A stretch of 64,000 nucleotides of DNA from the NCBI GenBank assembly GCA_025459125.1, contig JALORE010000029.1:1-64000 (forward strand). Direction: 5' to 3'. The notes below the pieces were generated by a model. It searched no databases, was not told the DNA's origin, and worked only from the letters and a program-made list of their open reading frames with translations. The first letter of the stretch is position 1. Every line of letters begins with the position of its first letter. This DNA is from Planctomycetota bacterium (lineage in GTDB: Bacteria > Planctomycetota > Phycisphaerae > Sedimentisphaerales > Anaerobacaceae). The translations under genes and the position numbers were made by a program. Shown here one piece after another: positions 25,459-33,585 of this stretch.

Positions 25459-26040
25459 ATGAGAATCGAGTCTCTGGAACAATCCGATGCGGATCTGGTC
25501 GAGGCGGCCCAGCAAGGCCGGTTGGACAGCTTCGGCGTTCTTTACCAACGTTATCACAACCCCATGGTGGCCCTGGCCTATGCCCAGTTGGGCGACAAGC
25601 ATACGGCGGAAGATGCCGCACAGGAGGTCTTCGCCGTGGCCTGCCGGGACCTGCGGTCGCTGCGGGAGCGGGAGAAGTTCGGGCCCTGGCTCGGCGGCAT
25701 CTGCCGGAACGTATGTCGGCAGATGCTCCGCGTCAAGACCCGAGCCACCCCGCTGCCGGGCCGCCCCGCCACCCCGGGCCGGGAACCAGATGCCGTCCCG
25801 GAGGACGGACCGGAGCAACAGGAACAATGGGAAGCGGTGCGGCGCGCCGTCTGGCAGTTGCCGACCGACGAGAGAGAATTGATCGTGATGAGATACTTCA
25901 ACGGGTTCTCGCAGGCCCGGATCTCCGAGGTCCTGGACCTGACCCCGGCGGCCGTCAACGGCCGGCTCACACGAGCCAAACGCAAGATCGCAGAGTGGTT
26001 GGAACACAGTGGTTTCGGGAGTGAATCATGGGACGCGTAA
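25459..26040 (+). CDS. ECF sigma factor (FecR-paired)
   Basis: 193 residues. Region 2 is LYQRYHNPMVALAYAQLGDK with AEDAAQEVFAVACRDL; region 4 is ELIVMRYFNGFSQARISEVLDLTPAAVNGRLTRAK (split here at FSQAR). It directs RNA polymerase to a specific promoter set. The stop overlaps the FecR-type gene by 13 bases, the usual sigma/regulator pairing. Start ATG at 25459; the ribosome site is weak (GACAGG). Confidence 0.9.
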   Translation: MRIESLEQSDADLVEAAQQGRLDSFGVLYQRYHNPMVALAYAQLGDKHTAEDAAQEVFAVACRDLRSLREREKFGPWLGGICRNVCRQMLRVKTRATPLPGRPATPGREPDAVPEDGPEQQEQWEAVRRAVWQLPTDERELIVMRYFNGFSQARISEVLDLTPAAVNGRLTRAKRKIAEWLEHSGFGSESWDA

Positions 26041-27107
26041 ATGACGACCAATGGCTGGACAAGGCACTGAACCAGGCCCTCCACTCGGACGACACGCGGC
26101 CCGATTTCCAGAAGTGGCTCGCCGATCACCCCGAGGCCGTGAACCGGTTCACCGCGCGGACGCCGCTACGGCAGCGCCCGCCCCGAATAAGGAGAATCCT
26201 CATGAACGTTACCGCAGTCAAACTCGCGGCCGCCGCCGTCCTCGCCGTCGCCGCCGTGGTCGGAATCACCCAACTGACGAGCAACCACCAGCCCGCCACT
26301 TCCGCACCAGTCGCCCAGCAGACCCTGATGGGCCCGCTGACCCACCCGTTTGCCGACGGCTCCACCGTAAAGCTGGCCCCCGGCGCCAGCATCCGCACGT
26401 TCGCCGACGCGGGTAAGAGAGGCTTCGAGCACCTCGCCGGCCGGATCGACGTGACTGTCGCCAAGGGCAAGGGCGAGTTCATCGTGACGAGCCCTTATGG
26501 GCAGGTGAAAGCCCTCGGGACCGAGTTCACCATGAACGTGATGGACGAGGTTGCCGCCAACACCAAGGAACAGGTAAAGCTGCTCGCCGTGAAAGTCACG
26601 GAAGGCTCCGTGGAAGTCCGCAACACCCAGGGGGTGAGAACGCTGCGTGCGAATCAGGACCTCGTGGTCGCAGCGAACGCGGCCCCGTACGACTTCAACA
26701 ACGATGAGAGCCTGCCGCAGCCGTTGCGGACCAGGGTTCAGGCGATGGTCGAGGCCCTCCAGGCCAAGGACGGCGCCGCCTGGGTCGCCAACTACAACCT
26801 GAACTACCTGTACCAGCTTGCCAAGGGCCAGGTCGCGTACGACGCCAACCTCTTCGGCGGCACGGCCGAGGACGCCCAGCGCTTCCAGCAGGGGCTTGGC
26901 CACGTGCAAAGCCCCGCGGAGCTGGCCAAGATCGTGGGCGGCAGTCTCAACAGCAGCGATGGCGAGATCTACATCACCGCGATCGTACTCAACGAAGCCC
27001 GCGACCACGCCCGGGGCAAGTGCGTCAACCAGAGCCAGAACCGCACGGTCATCATGAGCCCTCAGTGGCACTTCTTCGACGGTGCCTGGTGGCAGATCGA
27101 CGACTGA
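26028..27107 (+). CDS. FecR-domain membrane protein, putative anti-sigma factor
   Basis: 359 residues: a cytoplasmic N-terminus of about 57 residues (DKALNQALHSDDTRPDFQKW), one membrane helix (VKLAAAAVLAVAAVVGITQL), then a FecR domain (FADGSTVKLAPGASIRTFAD ... GEFIVTSPYGQVKALGTEFT) and a C-terminal region of about 140 residues that includes YNLNYLYQLAKGQVAYDANL. It overlaps the sigma gene by 13 bases. FecR proteins usually bind their sigma factor with the cytoplasmic part and sense an envelope signal. An in-frame second start at 26202, with a much stronger ribosome site, would remove the cytoplasmic part. Confidence 0.85.
   Translation: MGRVNDDQWLDKALNQALHSDDTRPDFQKWLADHPEAVNRFTARTPLRQRPPRIRRILMNVTAVKLAAAAVLAVAAVVGITQLTSNHQPATSAPVAQQTLMGPLTHPFADGSTVKLAPGASIRTFADAGKRGFEHLAGRIDVTVAKGKGEFIVTSPYGQVKALGTEFTMNVMDEVAANTKEQVKLLAVKVTEGSVEVRNTQGVRTLRANQDLVVAANAAPYDFNNDESLPQPLRTRVQAMVEALQAKDGAAWVANYNLNYLYQLAKGQVAYDANLFGGTAEDAQRFQQGLGHVQSPAELAKIVGGSLNSSDGEIYITAIVLNEARDHARGKCVNQSQNRTVIMSPQWHFFDGAWWQIDD
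26189..26204 (+). promoter_or_regulatory. Internal Shine-Dalgarno and ATG in the FecR gene
   Basis: AAGGAGAATCCTCATG: GGAG seven bases before an in-frame ATG (26202) that begins MNVTAVKLAAAAVLAV, right at the membrane helix. The Arg-Arg codons are AGG AGA. One of seven such sites in the window. Confidence 0.55.
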
Positions 27108-27140
27108 TCCCCCTGCTCCATCCGTTCAAGCCAACCCCAG

Positions 27141-27169
27141 GCCGGGCTTCCTGCAAGCCCGGCTTTTTT
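27141..27169 (+). terminator. Rho-independent terminator after the FecR gene
   Basis: GCCGGGCTT, five-base loop, AAGCCCGGC, then TTTTTT. Perfect nine-base stem. Ends the first ECF operon. Confidence 0.88.
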
Positions 27170-27207
27170 CATGCGCGGCCGCGAGAAAATGCAACCGCGC
27201 GAGAACT

Positions 27208-27220
27208 CGTGCATTATGAT
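27208..27220 (+). promoter_or_regulatory. Promoter-like CGTGCATTATGAT before an ECF gene
   Basis: CGTGC followed by a -10-like ATTAT/TATGAT. The same CGTGC-TTAT core precedes the ECF genes at 29966, 38558 and 43261. Confidence 0.45.
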
Positions 27221-27248
27221 AGAGGAAGACCGGCTCCGGAGCAGCGCG

Positions 27249-27857
27249 ATGACGAATGACGCATTCGAGTGCGACTTGGCTTCTCAGGCCGAGATCAGGG
27301 ACGACGACCGGACCATGGTCTGGGCGGCCCAGCGGGACCCGCAGACCGCGGGCAGACTCTATGACAAGTACTATGGTGAGATCTTCGGCTACATCTATCA
27401 CTCCACCCTGGACCGCACCGCGACCGAAGATTTGACCTCGAACGTCTTTCTGGCGGCGTTTCGGCACCTGGGGCGTTACCGCTGGCGGCAGATCCCCTTC
27501 CGCGCCTGGCTCTATCGGATTGCCACCAACGAGATCCGGATGCATTGTCGCCGGCACAAGTGCGACCAGGCCGCCAGCCTCCGGATGCAGCGCGACAGCC
27601 AGGACTGTGCTCCCGCCGCCGGGGAAAGACCGGCGGCCGAGGAAGAGTACCGCCTGCTCCATCGGGCACTGTTGGCGTTGAGACAGAAGTATCGCACGGT
27701 GATCGTCCTGCGATACTTCGAAGGCAAGACCATGGCAGAGATTGCCGAGATCACCGGGGCGCGAGAAGGCACAATCAAGTCCCAACTGCATCGGGGACTG
27801 GCCCAGTTGCAGGAGATCCTGGTGCGGTGGGGTGTTCTGGCGGAACAACAGGAATAG
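27249..27857 (+). CDS. ECF sigma factor
   Basis: 202 residues from the ATG at 27249. Region 2 is YDKYYGEIFGYIYHSTLDRT with EDLTSNVFLAAFRHLGRYRW and RAWLYRIATNEI; region 4 is TVIVLRYFEGKTMAEIAEIT followed by EGTIKSQLHRGLAQLQEIL. An alternative ATG lies at 27216. Only four bases separate it from the following anti-sigma-like gene. It belongs to a different ECF subgroup from the later four. Confidence 0.88.
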   Translation: MTNDAFECDLASQAEIRDDDRTMVWAAQRDPQTAGRLYDKYYGEIFGYIYHSTLDRTATEDLTSNVFLAAFRHLGRYRWRQIPFRAWLYRIATNEIRMHCRRHKCDQAASLRMQRDSQDCAPAAGERPAAEEEYRLLHRALLALRQKYRTVIVLRYFEGKTMAEIAEITGAREGTIKSQLHRGLAQLQEILVRWGVLAEQQE

Positions 27858-27861
27858 GACC

Positions 27862-29037
27862 ATGGACAACCACACGGAACGAATCGAGCAGTACCTTCAG
27901 GGTATCGGCGTGCCGGCGTGCGGCTCCGATCTTCATCGGCAGCGGCTGCGCCGGCAGATTCTGGGAGAAATCGAAAGGAGGCAGACCATGTCTGCACGGG
28001 GAAAAGCATGGCGTATTGCCGCGATGATCGCCCTGATCGGCACCGGCGCCGTCATGGGAGCGGCCGGAATGAAGATGCAACGATACCGTTTCGTCGAAAG
28101 ACAGCCCCAGCGGGGTTACGTGGTGCAGAGCGAAGACGGACGCAACACGATGCTCGTCTCCGAAGTGCACGCGAACACTCCGGAGGAGGCGGTGCAGTAT
28201 GCCGAGAAGCTGGCGATGTTCAAGCAACAGGGCCGGCGGCGACTGGTCGGCGTCGTCGAGACCGCGGTCAACGGCCAGCATGATATGCGGGTGCTCACCT
28301 ATGAGTACCGTCTGCCCAACGGTCAAACGACCTACCTGGGCGAGCGAGATCCCAACGATACCGGGCCCGCCACGCTGGCCAACGAGCGGCTGGAAGCAGC
28401 GTTCCGCGAGATTGACGAACGCAATATCGTGTCCTACGAGCGGGACGTGCAGGGCCGGCGGTTCTCCTTCCAGGCCCGGCAGTTGGTCCTCGACGACGGC
28501 ACGCAGATCCTCCGCGCCTACGGCCGACCCAAGGATGCGCCGGAGCAGGCGGGCCGCGCGTCGGAGATCCTGTGGCACCTGGAACTGACGCTGGAGATGC
28601 AGGGATTGAAGCCCCCGGCGCTGCAATGGGCGGTCTTCGACGAGGACCCCCTGCCCGGGTTCGTAGAACGCCTGGAGCGAAGGCGCAAGACCCTGCCGGC
28701 CGCGGTGAAGGCCGCGCCGGAACAGGAAGAGGTAGCGGCCCGGAACGCCCGGATCTCCGTCAACTGGGATCTGGCCTTCCGCAAGATCACCGCCGACGAG
28801 GCCTACCTGCTGACGCCCGCGCCCCGGGGATCGCACGGCTACACCACGAATGGTCCCGCCGGTCCCAAGTGGATCGTAACCAAGACGGTTATGATCGACG
28901 GCAAGCCCCACTGCTGGTGCGTGCCGGTGGAAGTCAAGGCCGGCAAGGAGATCGCCCTGATTCTGCGGGCGAAGAATATCACCGACCTGACCGGCATCTA
29001 TGATGAAGTCATGAATGCGCCGTCGCCGGAGAAATGA
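27862..29037 (+). CDS. Single-pass membrane protein, putative anti-sigma factor
   Basis: 391 residues. Cytoplasmic N-terminus of about 42 residues with a basic amphipathic helix (LHRQRLRRQILGEIERR), one membrane helix (RIAAMIALIGTGAVMGAAG), and a large extracytoplasmic part starting YRFVERQPQRGYVVQSEDGR. That last motif, followed by a repeat of the form G.R.LVGVVE..VNG, is shared with the 30502-31668 protein, so the two are paralogues. The position right after an ECF gene indicates a role as its regulator. An internal start lies at 27988. Confidence 0.75.
   Translation: MDNHTERIEQYLQGIGVPACGSDLHRQRLRRQILGEIERRQTMSARGKAWRIAAMIALIGTGAVMGAAGMKMQRYRFVERQPQRGYVVQSEDGRNTMLVSEVHANTPEEAVQYAEKLAMFKQQGRRRLVGVVETAVNGQHDMRVLTYEYRLPNGQTTYLGERDPNDTGPATLANERLEAAFREIDERNIVSYERDVQGRRFSFQARQLVLDDGTQILRAYGRPKDAPEQAGRASEILWHLELTLEMQGLKPPALQWAVFDEDPLPGFVERLERRRKTLPAAVKAAPEQEEVAARNARISVNWDLAFRKITADEAYLLTPAPRGSHGYTTNGPAGPKWIVTKTVMIDGKPHCWCVPVEVKAGKEIALILRAKNITDLTGIYDEVMNAPSPEK
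27974..27990 (+). promoter_or_regulatory. Internal Shine-Dalgarno and ATG in the anti-sigma-like gene
   Basis: AAAGGAGGCAGACCATG: GGAGG six bases before an in-frame ATG (27988), just ahead of the membrane helix. Arg-Arg codons are AGG AGG. Confidence 0.55.
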
Positions 29038-29123
29038 AGGCAACCAACGGCTTGACAGGCGGACGCAACGATCGTAGTGTGATTCTCAGGATCGAGCGAG
29101 GGGATCATGGGAAAGGGAATGTC

Positions 29124-29522
29124 ATGAGACGAGCAGGTTTGTTTCTCCGCGTCGGCGTGATGGTGGTCGGGGCCGCTCTGTGCGTGGGAGCGGTAGCGCC
29201 GGTTTCTTCGCCCGGGTCTTCCGAGATCGAGCAACTCCGCCAGGAGGTGGCGGCCCTCCGCCAGCGGATCGAGCTTCTGGAGGAACGCCTGAGGACGGAT
29301 CTGGTCCCCGCCGCCGTCAAGAAGAGCACGGAGAGACCGGACGTGATCAACCCCTATCCCAGTCCGCGCCGCACGCCGCCCAATTGGCGCAGCTTCGAGT
29401 TCAACGGCATGCCCTGCTACATCTGCCCCATTGAGGCAACAGAGAAACCCGACGGTGCGGGCGCAAGGCCGATCCCGCCCCAGGAGTCCCCGGCAGCCTC
29501 CCAAGCGGCAGGCCGCCCGTGA
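29124..29522 (+). CDS. Small exported coiled-coil protein, function unknown
   Basis: 132 residues: signal peptide or membrane anchor (GLFLRVGVMVVGAALCVGAV), a coiled coil (EIEQLRQEVAALRQRIELLE), then a Pro-rich tail with a Cys pair (FNGMPCYICPIE). The start at 29124 is preferred because AAAGGGA precedes it; an ATG overlapping the previous stop (29034) gives a non-signal N-terminus. A promoter-like TTGACA (29052), 17 bases, TAGTGT lies in between. No family recognised. Confidence 0.6.
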   Translation: MRRAGLFLRVGVMVVGAALCVGAVAPVSSPGSSEIEQLRQEVAALRQRIELLEERLRTDLVPAAVKKSTERPDVINPYPSPRRTPPNWRSFEFNGMPCYICPIEATEKPDGAGARPIPPQESPAASQAAGRP

Positions 29523-29545
29523 TACTCTGCCCCAGCCGAAGTGAC

Positions 29546-29673
29546 GGGTGGCATCGGCAAAGGCCGCAGGCCCTGGCGATGGCCTATCGCACAGGCAATC
29601 CGCCATCGCCAGGCTCCGCGTGGGGACCTCAAACGCGATTCATCGCGTTTGGGACCCCTTGACGATGCCACCC
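29546..29673. repeat. GGGTGGCATCG palindromic element, copy 2 (upstream of ECF gene)
   Basis: A 128-base element with ends GGGTGGCATCG / CGATGCCACCC, an inner stem CCTGGCGATGG / CCATCGCCAGG and an extra hairpin AAACGCGAT / ATCGCGTTT. It shares AAGGCCGCAGGCC and a 22-base core beginning CACAGGCAATCC with copy 3 at 43074-43161. The sequence after it (CCCGGGCAATTCTGAGC) also resembles the flank of copy 3. Confidence 0.75.
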
Positions 29674-29754
29674 GGGCAATTCTGAGCTTCTCACACAGCC
29701 TCTCAGAAGAATCACCATGGATAAGAGGCTATCTCAGAAGCCGCACGCCGAGTA

Positions 29755-29831
29755 TGTCATTGCGAGCAAAGCGAAGCAATCTCACTCTCTGGGGTCGAGA
29801 TTGCTTCGTCGCTGCGCTCCTCGCAATGACA
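29755..29831. repeat. TGTCATTGCGAGC palindromic repeat
   Basis: A 77-base element: left arm starts TGTCATTGCGAGCAAAGCG and continues GAAGCAATCTC; right arm starts GAGATTGCTTCGTCGC and ends CCTCGCAATGACA. Elements with this sequence type occur in many unrelated bacteria. Only one copy is in the window. Confidence 0.75.
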
Positions 29832-29902
29832 GTCCTGAGTCTCCTCCGATTCCTGTGCGAGCGCCTTACAGCCGGGGGGAGAAAAGGGCGACACGGCATA
29901 AT

Positions 29903-29947
29903 AAAACCCGCGGCCGGACGTGCTATTATGTGAGAATGGTCATTCTT
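29903..29947 (+). promoter_or_regulatory. Promoter and operator-like dyad of an ECF operon
   Basis: AAAACCC (29903-29909), 14 bases, TATTAT (29924-29929) preceded by CGTGC, then the dyad AGAATGGTCATTCTT (29933-29947). The same arrangement, at the same spacing, precedes the ECF gene at 36825. Possible autoregulatory control region. Confidence 0.5.
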
Positions 29948-29965
29948 CATTGGGTGTGAGCGACG

Positions 29966-30505
29966 ATGCTCAAAGATCAGTGGCTCAAGTGGAAGCTCCG
30001 GCGTGGTAGTCAGGAGGCCCTGGCGCGGGTCTACGAGAAGTATGTCGATGCGATGCTGACCCTGGCCTTGGGCCTGCTGAACCACCGCGCGGCGGCCGAG
30101 GACGTGGTGCAGGACGTGTTTCTCTCCTTCGCTCGATCGGCCAAGGACCTGCGGGCGCAGGGGAGCCTGCGCAGCTACCTGATGACCAGCGTCCTGAATC
30201 GCGTGCGGGACAGCCGCCGGCAACGGCTGCGGCAGGCCCGCCGGGATGCGGGGCTGGGCTGCGGTGGCGAAACGCCCGGCCCCGAGGAGGCGGCCATCCA
30301 GGTGGAACAAGCCGTGCGGCTCAACCACGCTGTGGCCGAGCTTCCCGATGAGCAGCGCGAGGTCGTGCTGCTGCGGCTCAAGGCGAACCTGAAGTTCCGG
30401 GAGATCGCCCGCCTGCAGCAGACGTCCATCAGCACGGTTCTGGGCCGGTATCGCTACGGCCTGGACCGGCTGCGGTCGCGGCTGAACGGTGAGGTGGAAC
30501 CATGA
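29966..30505 (+). CDS. ECF sigma factor
   Basis: 179 residues. It opens MLKDQWLKWKLRRGSQEALA, with region 2 ARVYEKYVDAMLTLALGLL and AEDVVQDVFLSFARSAKDLR, and region 4 EQREVVLLRLKANLKFREIA then TSISTVLGRYRYGLDRLRSR. Closely related to the sigma factors at 36825, 38558 and 43261, indicating recent duplications. The stop overlaps the next gene by ATGA. Confidence 0.92.
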   Translation: MLKDQWLKWKLRRGSQEALARVYEKYVDAMLTLALGLLNHRAAAEDVVQDVFLSFARSAKDLRAQGSLRSYLMTSVLNRVRDSRRQRLRQARRDAGLGCGGETPGPEEAAIQVEQAVRLNHAVAELPDEQREVVLLRLKANLKFREIARLQQTSISTVLGRYRYGLDRLRSRLNGEVEP

Positions 30506-31668
30506 GATCGAGAAAAGCAATGGCAGAAACCATCCGCAAGAAGCTCGGCTTCGTGGTCGATCCGCCCCTGCGCGACCGGCTGTTGGCGCACGCCCTGCAG
30601 GAACAGGAACAATCATGGACCAGCCAACCGGCTCCTGCGAAGCCGGGCACAAGGAGAATGATCATGAGGATTTCGACAACCAAGATCGTAGTTGCCGCCC
30701 TGGTCGGCGCCGGCGTGGTAGCCGCCGCGGCGGTGGGCGTGAAGTACCACTATGTGGACAGAGACCCCCAGCGCGGCTATCTCGTACAGAGCGAAGACGG
30801 GCACAGCATGATGAACATCGGCGACGAGCATGCCGCCAGTCCGGAGCAGGCCGTCGCGAGGGCCGAGGAGATCGCCGGGCTGAAGCAACAAGGCCAGCGC
30901 GAGCTGGTGGGCGTAATCGAGATCGAGGTGAACGGGGAATTGGACCATCGGGGATTCAGCTACCGGTACCAGCTTGCGGACGGCCAAACGATCGAGGTGT
31001 ACGAGCGCGACCCCGACAGCGGGGCCCCGGGTACCCTGACCGGCGAACGCCACGCCGAAGCGGTGCGCCTGATGTGCGAAACCAGCGGCCACACGGAAAT
31101 GGTCATGATCGACGGAAGAACGTACCGTGTCCCCGCCGAGGGCGAGGAGCCGGCCGCCTATGAACGTGTCGTGCAGGGCCGGACCTTCGTCTTCGACAAA
31201 CACAGCTTCACCCTCTCCGACGGCACCCGGGTCGCCTGGTCGAACGGGCGGCTCCCCGAGGATGGCGCCGGCCTGATGCCCGGCGCCATCACGGAAGGCC
31301 CCATCGTGAACGATCTGCGGGAGGTCGCGTCCCTGCGGAGGAAGAACCTGCGGCAGTGGATCGCGATCGACGAGCTGACCGCCAACGGCGCCCTGGACCG
31401 GCGCGTCTTCGTGTACCGGTACCAGCTCTCCGACGGCCGAACGACGGACATGCGGGAAGCCGCCGACGCCGCCGCCTTCCAGCCCATCCTCAGCGCCGCA
31501 CAACGGCGAGAATGGGCCCAGGCCAAGAACGCCGGCTTCGGACAGGAGCTCGGCGCCTATGAGCAAGAGATCCAGGGGCACACCTTCGCCTTCACGCGGC
31601 AACGGTTCGTCCTGGGCGACGGCACCGAGCTCATCTGGTCCTACGGCAAACTGAAGGACAACCAGTAA
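30502..31668 (+). CDS. Single-pass membrane protein, putative anti-sigma factor
   Basis: 388 residues. Cytoplasmic N-terminus of about 54 residues with the helix LRDRLLAHALQEQEQS, membrane helix IVVAALVGAGVVAAAAVGV, then two tandem extracytoplasmic repeats. The first starts HYVDRDPQRGYLVQSEDGHS; both contain F.YRYQL.DG, LSDGTRVAWSNGRL in one and LGDGTELIWSYGKL in the other. The ATGA overlap with the ECF gene and the shared architecture suggest it holds the sigma factor at the membrane. Paralogue of 27862-29037. An internal start lies at 30664. Confidence 0.75.
   Translation: MRSRKAMAETIRKKLGFVVDPPLRDRLLAHALQEQEQSWTSQPAPAKPGTRRMIMRISTTKIVVAALVGAGVVAAAAVGVKYHYVDRDPQRGYLVQSEDGHSMMNIGDEHAASPEQAVARAEEIAGLKQQGQRELVGVIEIEVNGELDHRGFSYRYQLADGQTIEVYERDPDSGAPGTLTGERHAEAVRLMCETSGHTEMVMIDGRTYRVPAEGEEPAAYERVVQGRTFVFDKHSFTLSDGTRVAWSNGRLPEDGAGLMPGAITEGPIVNDLREVASLRRKNLRQWIAIDELTANGALDRRVFVYRYQLSDGRTTDMREAADAAAFQPILSAAQRREWAQAKNAGFGQELGAYEQEIQGHTFAFTRQRFVLGDGTELIWSYGKLKDNQ
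30651..30666 (+). promoter_or_regulatory. Internal Shine-Dalgarno and ATG in the anti-sigma-like gene
   Basis: AAGGAGAATGATCATG: GGAG seven bases before an in-frame ATG (30664), just before the membrane helix. Arg-Arg codons are AGG AGA. Confidence 0.55.
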
Positions 31669-31685
31669 TCCGGCAGCCACTCATC

Positions 31686-31722
31686 AAGGCGAGAGCGACC
31701 CAGCCCAAGCCGCTCTCGCCTT
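31686..31722 (+). terminator. Terminator-like hairpin after an ECF operon
   Basis: AAGGCGAGAGCG pairs perfectly with CGCTCTCGCCTT across 13 bases; only a weak T tract (TTGTCATT) follows. Confidence 0.6.
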
Positions 31723-31757
31723 GTCATTGAAAATCAGCACAACGGTATTTTTTCTTC

Positions 31758-31803
31758 TTGACTTCTACGACAACGTGTCGTATGGCTACGACAAGTTATC
31801 GTA
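31758..31803 (+). promoter_or_regulatory. Promoter with two BlaI-type operators
   Basis: TTGACT (31758-31763), 17 bases, TATGGC (31781-31786). Two dyads, TACGACAACGTGTCGTA (31766-31782, perfect arms) and TACGACAAGTTATCGTA (31787-31803), lie 21 bases centre to centre, two helical turns. The first fills the space between -35 and -10. They resemble the TACA-type dyads bound by BlaI/MecI and lie just before the blaI-like gene, indicating autorepression. Confidence 0.8.
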
Positions 31804-31831
31804 AAAGACTGGGGTCCTGGGGATCACAAAA

Positions 31832-32221
31832 ATGAAATCACAACCATTGGCCAACGCGGAATTGGCGGTCATGGAACTGCTGTGGCAGAGCGAGCGTCTG
31901 ACAGCCCGCGACATACGCGAGCGACTCTACTCCGACGCGACCAAGGCCCAGCACGGAACCGTCCAGAGACTCCTGCAACGTCTGGAGGACAAGGGTTTCG
32001 TGACGGTGGATCGCAGTCTGTTCGTCCACCTGTTCTCGGCGGCGATCTCCCGGCAGTCCTACGCCGGACAGCAACTGGAGTCCCTTGCGGATAAGCTGAC
32101 CGCCGGGTCCTTCACGCCGCTGATCACGCATCTCATCGAGCACAAGAAGATCTCCCGCGACGAGATTGACCGGATCAGGGCCCTCCTCGACGGACAGAAA
32201 GATGAGGCGGGGCCGGTATGA
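31832..32221 (+). CDS. BlaI/MecI-family transcriptional repressor
   Basis: 129 residues: winged helix NAELAVMELLWQSERLTARD, with the recognition part AQHGTVQRLLQRLEDKGFV, and a C-terminal dimerisation region ITHLIEHKKISRDEIDRIRA. Members bind as dimers to palindromic operators and are inactivated by proteolysis driven by an M56 partner. That partner overlaps here by four bases (ATGA), and two matching operators lie upstream. In planctomycetes such pairs are widespread and usually not related to beta-lactams. Confidence 0.93.
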   Translation: MKSQPLANAELAVMELLWQSERLTARDIRERLYSDATKAQHGTVQRLLQRLEDKGFVTVDRSLFVHLFSAAISRQSYAGQQLESLADKLTAGSFTPLITHLIEHKKISRDEIDRIRALLDGQKDEAGPV

Positions 32222-33585
32222 TGGACCTCTGTCTGAGCATGGGCTTGAGCAACGCATGTTTCGCGCTGGCTCTGGCACTCGCGGCCACGGCGGCGGGAGC
32301 CAAGACCAGGCGTCCTCATCTGGCGCACCTGTTCTGGCTGCTGGTCTTCGTCAAACTGGTGACGCCGCCGCTCGTGACGATTCCCGTAAGTGTGTTCTCG
32401 CCGCCGACGGGTGACGCGGGCGCCGGCGCTCGTGCGTTCGTGGCCGGGGCGCCGTCTGCAATGGGCGATACAACTCCCGGATCCCCCCTGCTGTCCCGTC
32501 TCGCACCGCTATGGAATCGCGTCAAGCCAGGCGTGGCTGCCCTCTGGTTGGTTGGGAGCCTCGTGGTATTGGTCTGGTCGATGGTCAGGGTCTATCGCTT
32601 CGGGCGGCTGTTGACCACCCAGTCGGAGGTGGCGCCGCTGGAATTGCAGCAGGAGGCCGAGCGAATTGCCCGGCGGCTGGGGCTGGCCACCACACCGGCG
32701 ATCCGCACGGTAGCGGCGCATCTATCGCCCCTGGTCTGGTGGGTGGGTGGACGGGTGCGGATCTTCATTCCCCGGGCCTTGCTCAATGAAATGGATGTCC
32801 GCAATTGGCACTGGATCCTGGCCCACGAGCTGGCACATGTCCGGCGGCGCGATCACCTGGTCCGCTGGGTCGAGTGGCTGGCGTGCGTCGGTTTCTGGTG
32901 GAATCCGGTGGTGTGGTGGGCCCAGCGGAACCTGCGGGCGATGGAGGAGATCTGCTGTGACGACCTGGTGCTCTCCCGCCTGCATCCTGCACCGAAGTCC
33001 TATGCGGCTTCCCTCTTCTCGGCCGTCGAGTTTCTTGCCCGGCCGGCGGTGCGCATACCGGCGCTGGCAAGTGAAATCAACAGTGGCAGATGCCTGGAAA
33101 GGAGATTCAGAATGATTGTATCAGCCAACCCAAATCGATCGAGCTCACGTTGGTCGCACCGGTGTGTCCTGGTGTGCATGCTGGCCGTCCTGCCCCTGGG
33201 TCTGGCCTCGGCCCAAGACTATGACGCGGTCGCCCAGCGGCTCAAGGAGGCCGTGACGAAAGGCGAAATCACGCAACCACAGGCCGGCGCCATGATGGCC
33301 GCCCTGAAGAAGGAGGCCGGCCGGAAGCGCAGCCGTGCCGATCTGGCCGCCATCTGGGAGAAGCTGCAAGCCCAGGTGCGGGCAGGCGAGCTGACAAAGG
33401 AACAGGCTCGGGAGAAGATGACGGCGCTCAGGGCCCAGGCTGCCCCGAAAGACGGCAAGGACAAGAAGACCGTCAAGAAGGACGCCAGCAAGAAGGATCA
33501 GAGCCCGGCCGACCAGAACGCCATCTGGGGAGGAATTGCAGGCCCAGGTTCGCGCGGGGGAGCTGACCAAGGAGCAAGCCCGTGA
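32218..33585 (+). CDS. BlaR1-like M56 membrane metallopeptidase with helical repeat tail (frameshifted at 3' end)
   Basis: Reads to 455 residues. Membrane helices lie at the N-terminus (ACFALALALAATAAG; FWLLVFVKLVTPPLVTI) and near VALWLVGSLVVLVWS (approximate). The zinc site is HELAHVRRRDHL with the third ligand in RAMEEICCDD. After RRFRMIVSANP comes a last hydrophobic segment (CVLVCMLAVLPLGLASAQ) and then a repeat domain: YDAVAQRLKEAVTKGEITQP, then AAIWEKLQAQVRAGELTKEQ. There is no penicillin-binding sensor domain. At about 33528 an extra G shifts the frame, ending the protein early. It should cleave the BlaI partner on receiving a signal. Confidence 0.85.
   Translation: MMDLCLSMGLSNACFALALALAATAAGAKTRRPHLAHLFWLLVFVKLVTPPLVTIPVSVFSPPTGDAGAGARAFVAGAPSAMGDTTPGSPLLSRLAPLWNRVKPGVAALWLVGSLVVLVWSMVRVYRFGRLLTTQSEVAPLELQQEAERIARRLGLATTPAIRTVAAHLSPLVWWVGGRVRIFIPRALLNEMDVRNWHWILAHELAHVRRRDHLVRWVEWLACVGFWWNPVVWWAQRNLRAMEEICCDDLVLSRLHPAPKSYAASLFSAVEFLARPAVRIPALASEINSGRCLERRFRMIVSANPNRSSSRWSHRCVLVCMLAVLPLGLASAQDYDAVAQRLKEAVTKGEITQPQAGAMMAALKKEAGRKRSRADLAAIWEKLQAQVRAGELTKEQAREKMTALRAQAAPKDGKDKKTVKKDASKKDQSPADQNAIWGGIAGPGSRGGADQGASP
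33101..33114 (+). promoter_or_regulatory. Internal Shine-Dalgarno and ATG in the M56 gene
   Basis: AAAGGAGATTCAGAATG: GGAG seven bases before an in-frame ATG (33112) that starts MIVSANPNRSSSRWSHR and a signal-peptide-like helix ending LGLASA. It could give a separate exported repeat protein. Arg-Arg codons are AGG AGA. Confidence 0.45.

Larger units (their letters stand above)
29523..29965. other. Repeat-filled gap before an ECF operon
   Basis: Holds two different palindromic repeats (29546-29673 and 29755-29831) and the promoter region at 29903-29947, all listed separately. No gene is supported. Confidence 0.7.
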